A DNA stretch of 64,000 nucleotides from Saccharothrix saharensis (GTDB lineage Bacteria; Actinomycetota; Actinomycetes; Mycobacteriales; Pseudonocardiaceae). The stretch spans positions 8,071,386-8,135,385 of the forward strand of contig NZ_VFPP01000001.1 in the NCBI RefSeq assembly GCF_006716745.1, written 5' to 3'. Positions 56,656 through 64,000 of the stretch are shown piece by piece (position 1 is the stretch's first letter; every line of letters starts with the position of its first letter). The notes beneath the pieces were generated by a model that did not search any database, was not told the origin of the DNA, and worked only from the letters and a program-made list of their open reading frames with translations. A program made the translations under genes and the position numbers.

Positions 56656-57783
56656 TCAGCGGGGCGTGGTGCCCCTGAGGCGGGTGAGGAACTCGGCGTT
56701 GTCGTTCGTCTTGCGCAGGCCGTCGAGCAGCACGTCGAGCGCGTCCTCCTGGCCCGCCAGCACGCGCCGCAGCAGGCGGGTGGCGACGGCCTCGCCGGGC
56801 GTGAGCAGGAGGTCCTCGCGGCGGGTGCCGGACTGGTGGACGTCCACCGCCGGGAACACCCGCCGGGCGGCGCTCCGGCGGTCCAGGCGCAGCTCGGCGT
56901 TGCCGGTGCCCTTGTACTCCTCGAACAGCAGCGTGTCGCCCGCCGAGCCGGTCTCGACCAGCGCGGTGGCGATGACCGTCAGCGAACCGCCGCCCTCGAC
57001 GTTGCGCGCCGCGCCCAGGAACCGCTTGGGCGCGGTGAGGGCGCCGGCGTCCACGCCGCCGGACAGGGTCCGCCCGCCGGTGGGCGCGGCGAGGTTGTAG
57101 GCGCGGCCCAGCCGGGTCGCCGAGTCCAGCAGCACCACCACGTCCCGGCCCAGCTCGACCAGGCGCTTGGCCCGTTCGACGGCCAGTTCGGCCAGCGCGG
57201 TGTGGTCGCGGGGCGGGTGGTCGAACGTGGCCGCGACGACCTCGGCAGGCACGGCCCGGGCCAGGTCGGTGACCTCCTCGGGCCGTTCGCCGACCAGGAC
57301 CAGCATCAGGTGGCACTCCGGGTGGTTCTTGGCGATCCCGTGCGCGATCGACCGCAGCACGGTCGTCTTGCCCGCCTTGGGCGGCGCGACGACCAGCGCG
57401 CGCTGCCCCTTGCCGATCGGCATCAGCAGGTCGACCACGCGGGTGGTCAGCTCGTGCGGCTCCGTCTCCAGCCGCAGCCGCTCCTGCGGGTGGGTGGGCA
57501 CCAGGTCGGCGAAGGCGGGCCGCGCGGGGGAGTGGCGCGGGTGCGCGCCGTTGACGGCCTCCACCGTGACCAGCGCGGGCGGCCCGTCCTCGCGGGGCGC
57601 GGGCGCGGCCCGGCCGTGCACCTCGTCGCCGCGGCGCAGCCCGTGCTCGGCCACCAGGCGCGGCGTGACGGTGACGTCCCGCGGGCCCGGCAGGTAGCCG
57701 CCGGCGCGCAGCACGGTCCGGCGGTCCACCGCGTCGAGGACGCCGGAGACGAGCCGGGTGTGGGTGATGTCGTGGTGTGTCAA
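56656..57783 (-). CDS. rho: short transcription termination factor Rho paralogue
   Basis: 375 aa from TTG 57783 with AGGGAGA upstream. The ATPase core is intact: Walker A PPKAGKTT (134-141), catalytic Glu in VGERPEEV (E166), Walker B DVVVLLDSATRLGRAYN, and R-loop/Q-loop LSGGVDAGALTAPKRFLGAARN. The N-terminal part has a shortened OB-like RNA-binding region (residues ~20-90) without the long Arg/Asp-rich insert of housekeeping actinobacterial Rho (600-700 aa), so it is a second copy. The E. coli D210 equivalent is Gly165 and M219 is Leu174, positions tied to bicyclomycin binding. Its role among galactan genes is unclear. Confidence 0.92.
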   Translation of the reverse strand: MTHHDITHTRLVSGVLDAVDRRTVLRAGGYLPGPRDVTVTPRLVAEHGLRRGDEVHGRAAPAPREDGPPALVTVEAVNGAHPRHSPARPAFADLVPTHPQERLRLETEPHELTTRVVDLLMPIGKGQRALVVAPPKAGKTTVLRSIAHGIAKNHPECHLMLVLVGERPEEVTDLARAVPAEVVAATFDHPPRDHTALAELAVERAKRLVELGRDVVVLLDSATRLGRAYNLAAPTGGRTLSGGVDAGALTAPKRFLGAARNVEGGGSLTVIATALVETGSAGDTLLFEEYKGTGNAELRLDRRSAARRVFPAVDVHQSGTRREDLLLTPGEAVATRLLRRVLAGQEDALDVLLDGLRKTNDNAEFLTRLRGTTPR

Positions 57784-57954
57784 GGGTTCTCTCCCTGATC
57801 GGGGAATGGTGGGATGCGCGGCCACGCCGCGGTGCGAACCGGGGGAGACGTCGGGAAAGGCCGCGCGGGCCACGTCCGGACGAACCGGGGATTTCGCGGG
57901 ACTCCGTGGGATGGGGCTGAAGCCGCCTACGGCCACGGGAACGAGATGACGGGC

Positions 57955-57984
57955 AGCATAGTCGCCGGTCGGGCCGATGCGCAA
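57955..57984 (-). promoter_or_regulatory. promoter of the rho paralogue with long leader
   Basis: On the minus strand TTGCGC (57979-57984) and TATGCT (57955-57960) with an 18-bp spacer. Transcription would start near 57948, leaving a leader of about 165 nt before the TTG. Rho genes often control themselves through a long leader. Confidence 0.55.
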
Positions 57985-58016
57985 GAGCGTCCGGTGTGGA
58001 CGGAGGTTGTCGCAGG

Positions 58017-59075
58017 TCAGGCGGGCGGCGGCGCGGTGCTCTCGCGGACCACCAGGCGGGTCGGCACGAGCGTGGTGCCCGCCTTGGCGCGACGGTGGTG
58101 GACCTGGCGCAGCACCCGTTCGACGCAGCGGCGGCCGACCTCGGTGAAGTCCTGGTGCACCGTGGTCAGCGGCGGGATGAACGACGTGCCGTCGGGGATG
58201 TCGTCGAACCCGACCACGCTGACGTCGCGCGGCACGACCTTGCCCTTCTCGTGGAACGCGCGCAGCAGGCCGAGCGCCATCTGGTCGTTGGCCGCGAACA
58301 CGGCCGTGCAGCCGGGCTCGTCGGCCAGCGCCAGCCCCGCGCGGTAGCCGGAGTCGGCCGACCAGTCGCCGCGCCGCATCCCCGGCACGGCCGACCCCGC
58401 CTCGGTCAGCGTGGCGCGCCACGCCTCGGCGCGGCGTTCGGCGGCGTAGGAGTCCTCGGGGCCGGCCACGTGCCAGACGGTGCGGTGGCCGAGGTCGAGC
58501 AGGTGGCGGACGGCCTGGCGGGCTCCGTCGGCCTGGTCGGTGTCCACCACGGTGTAGCGGTCGCCTCCGTTGGAGTCCACGACCACGGCCGGGATGCCGA
58601 GCGGCAGCGTCATCGTGGCGGCGTCGAGGAGGTGGACCTCCATGATGACGATGACGGCGTCGACGGCGAGCTCGCCGAGGCGGGTGAACGCGCCCAGCAC
58701 GCCGTCCTGGGTGGGCACGGCCACCGGGATCAGCGTGATGGCGTAACCCTCGTGCGCGGCGTGGTCCACAATGGCCTCCAGGGTGCGGCTGTTGCCGACC
58801 GAGGAGAGCGTGAACAGGATGACGCCGATCGTGCGGAACTCGCCGTACTTCAACGCGCGGGCCGCGCTGTTGGGCCGGTAGCCCAGGCGGCGCATCGCGT
58901 CCAGCACCTGCTCGCGGGTCGAGCCGACGACGCTGGGGTGGCCGTTGGACACCCGCGACACCGTCTGGGCCGACACGCCGGCCAGGCGGGCGACGTCGGC
59001 CATGGACACCCGGCGTGCGGGTGCGCGCCGGGCGGAGGGGTGCCGGGGTGTCCCGGACGTGGACTCCGTTGTCAC
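58017..59075 (-). CDS. LacI-family transcriptional regulator
   Basis: 352 aa. HTH at about residues 22-70 (SMADVARLAGVSAQTVSRVSNGHP, LGYRPNSAARAL with the hinge helix). The periplasmic-binding-type effector domain follows (TIGVILFTLSSVGNSRTLEAI, AVFAANDQMALGLL, VVGFDDIPDGTSFIPPLTTV). It would repress the galactan genes until a galactoside binds. GTG start at 59075. A perfect palindrome lies upstream at 59139-59152. Confidence 0.94.
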   Translation of the reverse strand: MTTESTSGTPRHPSARRAPARRVSMADVARLAGVSAQTVSRVSNGHPSVVGSTREQVLDAMRRLGYRPNSAARALKYGEFRTIGVILFTLSSVGNSRTLEAIVDHAAHEGYAITLIPVAVPTQDGVLGAFTRLGELAVDAVIVIMEVHLLDAATMTLPLGIPAVVVDSNGGDRYTVVDTDQADGARQAVRHLLDLGHRTVWHVAGPEDSYAAERRAEAWRATLTEAGSAVPGMRRGDWSADSGYRAGLALADEPGCTAVFAANDQMALGLLRAFHEKGKVVPRDVSVVGFDDIPDGTSFIPPLTTVHQDFTEVGRRCVERVLRQVHHRRAKAGTTLVPTRLVVRESTAPPPA

Positions 59076-59113
59076 GTCAGGGCTCCTTCCAGCGGTGGTC
59101 GTGACGCTTGGTC

Positions 59114-59152
59114 ACTATAGCCGGTGCGCGCCGATCGTTGTTTGCGCAAACA
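59114..59152 (-). promoter_or_regulatory. LacI gene promoter with 14-bp palindromic operator
   Basis: Minus-strand -10 TATAGT at 59114-59119. The palindrome TGTTTGCGCAAACA (59139-59152) covers the -35 region and resembles LacI-family operators with a central CG. It starts 6 nt beyond the GH35 stop. Autorepression is likely; the same site is expected before the importer operon outside the window. Confidence 0.7.
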
Positions 59153-59157
59153 TCGCG

Positions 59158-60918
59158 TCACGCCTCCGTGTGACCCAGCAGTGGTTCCGGCACGAACCGG
59201 GCGGTGGGCTCGGTCAGCGCGGCGAGTTCGAGCACGACCAGCTCGTTGCCGCCCGCGCGCAGCACCGGACCGGGCGCGTAGAGCGTGCGCTGCGGACCGC
59301 GCGACCAGTAGCGGCCGAGGCAGAAGCCGTTGACCCACACCACCCCGCGCCCCCAGCCGCCGGTGTCCAGGTGCAGGTCGGCGGGCCGGTCGAGGTCGAA
59401 GCGGGCGCGCAGCAGCACGGGCCCCGCCACCGGCCCGTCGACCGCCGCGGCCGGGTCCGGGTCGGGCCACGCCGGCGGCGGGGTGTCCAGGACGAGCGGC
59501 AGCACGTCCCACCCGGCCACCGGGCGGCCGGCCAGGGTCGCGCCGCCGACGACGCCCTTGGGCTCACCGATGCGCGGCCCGTAGTTCACCCGGCCGTGGT
59601 CCTCGACCAGGATGGTCAAGTCACCGACGGCGCGGTGCAGCCCGAGCGCGCGCTGGTGGTGCTCGCGCATCAGCGTGCCGACCGGTTGGCCGTCGAGGAA
59701 CACCGAGGCGTGGTCGCGCACCTCGCCGAAGCACAGCACGGCCGGTCCGGGCACGTCGACCCGGGTGGTCGCCAACGCCAGCCGCGGCGTGCCGCCCAGG
59801 TCGTCGAGGACGGGCAGGGCGTCGTGGCGCTGCCAGGCGTCCCAGTGCTTCGCCGCGTCCAGCAGCGCCACCGGGTCGGTCAGCGGCACGGAGAACCGCG
59901 GCGCGGGGGCCGCGGCGGGCGGCGGTTCGCCGGGCACGTCGTGGTAGCGGGCGATGACCTCGCGGAAGGCGTGGTACTTGGCGGTCGGGTTGCCCGCCTC
60001 GTCCAGCGGCGCGTCGTAGTCGTAGGACGTGGTGGTGGGCTGGTAGGTGCCCTTGTCGTTGGCGCCGCTGGTGAAGCCGAAGTTCGTGCCGCCGTGGAAC
60101 ATGTAGAGGTTGACCGACGCGCCGGCGGCCAGGAGGGCGTCCAGCTCGGCGGCGCTGTCGGCGGCCGACGTGGTGTGGTGGTGGCCGCCCCAGTGGTCGA
60201 ACCAGCCGTTCCAGAACTCCGCGCACATCAACGGCCCGGTGGGCTGGTGGCGGCGCAGCGCCGCCAGCCGCTCGGCGGCGCGCGAACCGAAGGACGCGGT
60301 CCGGTGCAGGCCCTCCAGGCTGCCCGCCGCCAGCATCCCGTCCGCGGGCTGGTCGATCGTGGTCAGCGGCACGGTGATGCCGGCGTCGCGGGTGTGCTCG
60401 GCCAGCGCCTTGAGGTAGGTCTTGTCGTCGCCGAACGCGCCGTACTCGTTCTCCACCTGCACCAGGATCACGGGTCCGCCGTGCTGCACCTGCAACGGCG
60501 CGACGATCTCGTACACCCGGTCGAGGTACCGGCGCACGGCGGCGAGGTAGCGGGGCTCGGAGCGCCGCACGCCGACGTCGGGGTCGCGGAACAGCCAGGC
60601 GGGCAGGCCGCCGTTGTCCCACTCGGCGCAGATGTAGGGGCCGGGCCGGACGATCGCGTGCAGACCCGCGTCGGCGACCAGCCGCAGGAACCGGTCGAGG
60701 TCGAGCCCGCCGGTCAGGTCGAAGGTGTCCGGGTCGGGCGCGTGGGCGTTCCAGGCGACGTAGGTCTCGATCGTGTTCAGGCCCATGCGCCTGGCCTTGT
60801 CGATGCGGTCGGCCCACTGGTCGGGGTGCACGCGGAAGTAGTGCAGGGCCCCGGACAGGATGCGGAACGGCCTGCCGTCGAGCAGGAAGTCGCGCTCGCC
60901 GATGCTGAACTCGGGCAC
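59158..60918 (-). CDS. GH35 beta-galactosidase
   Basis: 586 aa, no signal peptide, so intracellular. GH35 motifs: LSGALHYFRVHPDQW, RPGPYICAEWDNGGLPAWL, acid/base Glu158 in QVENEYG, nucleophile Glu234 in CAEFWNGWFDHWG, YMFHGGTNFG. The C-terminal jelly-roll (RGVVWVNGFCLGRYW) is the usual second domain. It removes terminal beta-galactose from imported oligosaccharides. GTG start; last gene of the importer operon, separated from the binding-protein gene by a 30-bp palindrome. Confidence 0.95.
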   Translation of the reverse strand: MPEFSIGERDFLLDGRPFRILSGALHYFRVHPDQWADRIDKARRMGLNTIETYVAWNAHAPDPDTFDLTGGLDLDRFLRLVADAGLHAIVRPGPYICAEWDNGGLPAWLFRDPDVGVRRSEPRYLAAVRRYLDRVYEIVAPLQVQHGGPVILVQVENEYGAFGDDKTYLKALAEHTRDAGITVPLTTIDQPADGMLAAGSLEGLHRTASFGSRAAERLAALRRHQPTGPLMCAEFWNGWFDHWGGHHHTTSAADSAAELDALLAAGASVNLYMFHGGTNFGFTSGANDKGTYQPTTTSYDYDAPLDEAGNPTAKYHAFREVIARYHDVPGEPPPAAAPAPRFSVPLTDPVALLDAAKHWDAWQRHDALPVLDDLGGTPRLALATTRVDVPGPAVLCFGEVRDHASVFLDGQPVGTLMREHHQRALGLHRAVGDLTILVEDHGRVNYGPRIGEPKGVVGGATLAGRPVAGWDVLPLVLDTPPPAWPDPDPAAAVDGPVAGPVLLRARFDLDRPADLHLDTGGWGRGVVWVNGFCLGRYWSRGPQRTLYAPGPVLRAGGNELVVLELAALTEPTARFVPEPLLGHTEA

Positions 60919-60964
60919 GGGGGTGGGTGGTCCTTCCGGGTGGGCACGGGTGCGTGCGGGTGGG

Positions 60965-60994
60965 GGCGGGACGGCCGGGCCCGGCCGTCCCGCC
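60965..60994 (-). terminator. 30-bp perfect palindrome after the binding-protein gene
   Basis: Arms GGCGGGACGGCCGGG and its exact complement, centre at 60979/60980, starting 6 nt after the stop at 61001. Such a hairpin between the abundant solute-binding protein gene and the following enzyme gene usually acts as a partial terminator or 3' stabiliser that makes the binding protein in excess. Confidence 0.8.
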
Positions 60995-61000
60995 GTCGGG

Positions 61001-62350
61001 TCAGCCGGTCGTGACCGTGAAACCCTGCTGGTTGCCGTAGTCGGCCAGCGCCTTCTGCCAGTCCGCCAGCCCGGTGTCGAGCGACTTGCCCTCGGCGTAG
61101 GACTTGCCGACGGTGTCGCCGAAGACGCTGTTGGCGTAGAGCTGGTAGGGCAGGTAGCTCCAGCCCGGCACGACCTGGCCCGCGGCGGCGGTCAGGGTTC
61201 GGTTGATCTGCTGACCGCCGAAGTAGTCCGACGCCTCGTCCGTGAACGCGGGGGACGCCAGGTCCGCCTTCGTCGCCGGGAAACCGCCGCTCTCCAGGAA
61301 CGGCTTGACGCCGTTGCCGTTGTTGAGCCAGCGCACGAACCCGGCCGCGAGCGCGGGGTTGGCGCTCTGCTTGAGCACGGACTGGCCGCCGCCGCCGTTC
61401 TCGGCGGTGATCGGCGTGCCGCCGTCGTAGGTGGGCATCGGCGCGACGGCCCACTTGCCCGCCCCGTCCTCGACCGAGGACTCCAGCACGCCGGGCATCC
61501 ACGCGCCGGTCACCAGCGTGGCGATCGTGCCGTCGCCCAGCGCCTTGTACCAGGCGTCCGACCAGCCCGGGATCGACGAGACCAGCTTCTTCTCCACCAG
61601 TTGGTTCCAGGTGGCGGTCCACTTCCTGACGCCGGCGTCCTGGAGATCGATCCTGACGTTCCTGCCGTCGGTGGTGAACGGCTTGCCGCCGGCCTGCCAG
61701 ATCATGCTGGTGGCGAAACCCGCGTCACCCGTGTCGGAGGTGATGTACTTGGTCGGGTCGGCGGCGTGCAGCTTCTCCGCCGCCGCCACGTACTCGGCCC
61801 AGGTCTTGGGCACGGTGATGCCGTGCTGGTCGAACAGCTGCTTGTTGTAGAACAGGGCCATCGGACCGGAGTCCTGGGGCAGGCCGTACAGCCCGCCGCC
61901 GACCTTGACCGAGTTCCAGGTGGAGGGGGTGTAGTCGTCCTCGAACGCCTGGAAGCCGTACTGGCCGAGGTCGACCAGCGCGCCGGTCATGGCGAACTGG
62001 GGCAGTGCCTGGTACTCGACCTGGGCGACGTCGGGTGCGCCCGAGCCGGCCTTGATGGCGTTCTGGAGCTTGGTGTAGTGGTCGTTGCCGGTGCCCGCGT
62101 TGACGTAGTTCACCTTGACGTTCGGGAACTCCTGCTGGAACGCGGCGACCTGGGCCTTCGCCGAGGGGGTCCAGCTCCAGTAGGTGAGCTCGCCGCCTGC
62201 CTTCAGAGCGGCGTCGACCGCGTCCTGGGTGCCCGTGGCGCCACCTGCGGGCGCGGTGCCGCCGTCGCCGGACGAGCAGGCGGAGAGCGCGGTGGCGAGA
62301 GCGGTGGCCAGGACTGCGGCCACCTGGCGGCTGCGCCGGGTGGGTGACAT
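61001..62350 (-). CDS. carbohydrate ABC transporter solute-binding lipoprotein
   Basis: 449 aa. Signal peptide with lipobox LSAC (Cys25 anchored). SBP family 1 (MalE/MsmE type): GGELTYWSWTPSAKAQVAAF, GTGNDHYTKLQNAI, LPQDSGPMALFYNK, ATLVTGAWMPGVLE, GGFPATKADLAS. Probably binds beta-galacto-oligosaccharides given the GH53 and GH35 enzymes around it. ATG; 31 nt after the permease. Confidence 0.95.
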   Translation of the reverse strand: MSPTRRSRQVAAVLATALATALSACSSGDGGTAPAGGATGTQDAVDAALKAGGELTYWSWTPSAKAQVAAFQQEFPNVKVNYVNAGTGNDHYTKLQNAIKAGSGAPDVAQVEYQALPQFAMTGALVDLGQYGFQAFEDDYTPSTWNSVKVGGGLYGLPQDSGPMALFYNKQLFDQHGITVPKTWAEYVAAAEKLHAADPTKYITSDTGDAGFATSMIWQAGGKPFTTDGRNVRIDLQDAGVRKWTATWNQLVEKKLVSSIPGWSDAWYKALGDGTIATLVTGAWMPGVLESSVEDGAGKWAVAPMPTYDGGTPITAENGGGGQSVLKQSANPALAAGFVRWLNNGNGVKPFLESGGFPATKADLASPAFTDEASDYFGGQQINRTLTAAAGQVVPGWSYLPYQLYANSVFGDTVGKSYAEGKSLDTGLADWQKALADYGNQQGFTVTTG

Positions 62351-62381
62351 GGGTGGAGTCCTTTCGCGGCGGTGGGAGGGA

Positions 62382-63260
62382 CTACTGCTTGACGCTGCCC
62401 GCGGTCAGGCCCGACTGCCAGAAGCGCTGGAGCAGCAGGAACGCCACGACGAGCGGGACGATGGTGATGACCGAGCCGGTGATCACCAGGTGGTAGATCG
62501 GCTGCGCGCCGACGCCGGAGGCCTGCGCGCTCCACTGGTTGAGGCCGACGGTCAGGGGGTACCAGTCGGGTTCGCTGAGCATGATCAGCGGCAGGAAGTA
62601 GTTGTTCCAGGTCGACACCACCGCGAACAGGGCGACGGTGACCACGCCGGGCAGCAGCAGCCGCAGCGTGACGGTGAAGAAGATCCGCAGCTCGCCCGCA
62701 CCGTCGATGCGCGCCGCCTCCAGCAGCTCGTCCGGCACGGCCTCGGTGGCGTAGGTCCACACCAGGTACAGGCCGAACGGGCTGACCAGCGACGGGATGA
62801 TGATCGCCCACGGGGTGTTGGTCAGCCCCAGGTTGCTGAACATCAGGAACGTCGGCACCGCCAGCGCCGTGCCCGGGATGGCGATCGCCCCCAACAGCAC
62901 GGCGAACACCGCGCGCCTGCCCCGGAACCGGTACTTGGCCAGGCCGTAGCCCGCGGCCGTGGCCAGCGCCGTCGCGCCGCCCGCGCCCACGACGACGTAG
63001 AGCAGCGTGTTGCCCAGCCAGCGCAGGAAGATGCCGTTGTCGTGAGTGAACGTCTGCGCGATGTTGTCCAGCAGCGCGAACGAGCCGCCGAACGCCAGGC
63101 CCGACGTGGACAGCAGGTCGGACTGGGTCTTGGTGGCGCTGATCAGCAACCACGCCAACGGCACCAGCGTGTAGAGCAGGTACAGGGCCATCACGGCGGT
63201 CAGCACCGGCGACTTGCGCGGCTTGAGCGGGGAACGGGTCGTGGTCGCCATGGGATTCAC
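62382..63260 (-). CDS. carbohydrate ABC transporter permease (MalG-like)
   Basis: 292 aa from the GTG that overlaps the upstream stop by 4 nt; an ATG 9 nt later (63251) is the alternative. Six membrane helices; the EAA loop is ELLEAARIDGAGELRIFFTVTLRLLLP. CUT1 family, pairing with the permease that follows. The ATPase subunit is not in the window; CUT1 systems often share one encoded elsewhere (MsiK in Streptomyces). Confidence 0.95.
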   Translation of the reverse strand: MNPMATTTRSPLKPRKSPVLTAVMALYLLYTLVPLAWLLISATKTQSDLLSTSGLAFGGSFALLDNIAQTFTHDNGIFLRWLGNTLLYVVVGAGGATALATAAGYGLAKYRFRGRRAVFAVLLGAIAIPGTALAVPTFLMFSNLGLTNTPWAIIIPSLVSPFGLYLVWTYATEAVPDELLEAARIDGAGELRIFFTVTLRLLLPGVVTVALFAVVSTWNNYFLPLIMLSEPDWYPLTVGLNQWSAQASGVGAQPIYHLVITGSVITIVPLVVAFLLLQRFWQSGLTAGSVKQ

Positions 63261-64000
63261 ACGCCCTTCCGGGAGCCGCGCAGCTGCACGACGTAGGCGA
63301 TGATCGCGGTGATGACGCCCATGACGATCGCGACGGTGGCCGAGTAGTCGTACTGCTGGCCGCCGAACGAGAGGTTGTAGGCGTACATGTTCGGTGTGTA
63401 GAAGGTGCTGATCGCGTTGGGCGCCAACGACCGCAGGACGTTCGGCTCGTTGAACAGCTGGAAGCTGCCGATGATCGAGAAGATGGTGGCGATCACCAGC
63501 GCGCCGCGGATCGCGGGCAGCTTGATGCTGACCACCGTGCGCAGCGCCCCGGCACCGTCGATGGCCGCTGCCTCGTACAGGTCGCCCGGCACGACCTTGA
63601 GCGCCGAGTACAGGATCAGCATGTTGTAGCCGACGAACTCCCAGGTGACGATGTTGCCGATGGAGGCGAGGACCCAGTCGCCCGACAACGGCTCCACCAC
63701 CCGCCGCCCCAGCCACTCGTTGAGGTCCGCGGCCAGGCCGAAGTGGTCGCCGTAGATGAAGCCCCACATCAACGCCGCCACGACACCCGGCACCGCGTAC
63801 GGCAGGAAGATCACGATCCGGAAGAACCCGGCCGCGTGCAGCCGCGCGCTGTCGATCGCCAACGCCGCCACCAACGCCAACCCCAACATGACCGGCACCT
63901 GCACGACCAGGAACAGCAGCACCCGCAGGAACGACTCCCAGAACCTGCCGTCCCCGAGCACCGCCGCGTAGTTGTCCAGCCCGACGAACTGCGTGCCGCC
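63257..64000 (-). CDS. carbohydrate ABC transporter permease (MalF-like), 5'-truncated
   Basis: The frame is open to the window edge (GTQFVGLDNYAAVLGDGRFW at the upstream end), so the N-terminus with the first helix is missing. The rest has five helices and the EAA loop DLYEAAAIDGAGALRTVVSIKLPAI. Coupled to the MalG-like gene by a 4-nt overlap. The operon promoter and LacI operator should lie just outside. Confidence 0.93.
   Translation of the reverse strand, partial: GGTQFVGLDNYAAVLGDGRFWESFLRVLLFLVVQVPVMLGLALVAALAIDSARLHAAGFFRIVIFLPYAVPGVVAALMWGFIYGDHFGLAADLNEWLGRRVVEPLSGDWVLASIGNIVTWEFVGYNMLILYSALKVVPGDLYEAAAIDGAGALRTVVSIKLPAIRGALVIATIFSIIGSFQLFNEPNVLRSLAPNAISTFYTPNMYAYNLSFGGQQYDYSATVAIVMGVITAIIAYVVQLRGSRKGV

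Overview
The DNA is very GC-rich, uses many GTG and TTG starts and 4-nt stop/start overlaps (ATGA, GTGA), and carries actinobacterial families throughout (AfsR/SARP regulators, PadR regulators, ECF sigma factors with a SnoaL tail, a Streptomyces-type contractile injection system). It looks like a chromosomal segment of a filamentous actinomycete. My guess is Pseudonocardiales (Saccharothrix, Actinosynnema or Lentzea-like), inferred from gene content and not proven. I saw no rRNA, tRNA, insertion sequence or CRISPR array.

0-7.7 kb is accessory and regulatory: the end of a methyltransferase; a glutamate-decarboxylase/cytochrome P450 pair; a PadR regulator with a GyrI-like partner behind a 26-bp palindromic operator; an ECF sigma factor; a SufR-like regulator divergent from a DoxX-like membrane protein coupled to folE.

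7.7-17.6 kb is a compact, apparently undescribed small-molecule locus. A MIO-type aromatic amino acid ammonia-lyase/aminomutase with a tyrosine-type His-Leu selectivity pair is transcribed divergently from a six-gene overlapping operon: FAD oxidoreductase, AMP-forming ligase, a second paralogous FAD oxidoreductase, FMN-dependent hydroxy-acid oxidase, P450 with an N-terminal anchor, and CPA2 antiporter. A perfect 9-bp inverted repeat lies between the two transcription units. No carrier protein, ketosynthase or NRPS module is visible.

17.7-31.6 kb is regulatory: an OmpR-type two-component system, a PadR/permease-domain pair, an NB-ARC/TPR STAND protein and two tandem AfsR-like SARP-AAA giants. 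15-bp tandem repeats bracket the second giant.

32-55 kb is an extracellular/cytoplasmic contractile injection system (eCIS) locus, nearly all on the minus strand. It contains cap (DUF4255), AAA+ ATPase, sheath, two tube proteins, LysM adaptor, VgrG-like spike, PAAR tip, gp25, baseplate J, tail protein I and a zinc-ribbon/TM/beta-sandwich protein (CisA-like). A strange 820-aa protein built of 12-residue repeats sits between the two tubes, where a tape-measure or cargo gene might be expected. LuxR-type regulators with degenerate receivers lie at both ends. There is no recognisable tail fibre, which suggests an intracellular role like that reported for Streptomyces CIS.

55-64 kb is a galactan/arabinogalactan utilisation locus: GH53 endo-galactanase, LacI regulator, GH35 beta-galactosidase and a carbohydrate ABC importer (two permeases, one lipoprotein). 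It carries strong hairpins after the GH53 and binding-protein genes. Embedded in it is a second, short Rho factor with altered residues at positions equivalent to those where E. coli Rho binds bicyclomycin.
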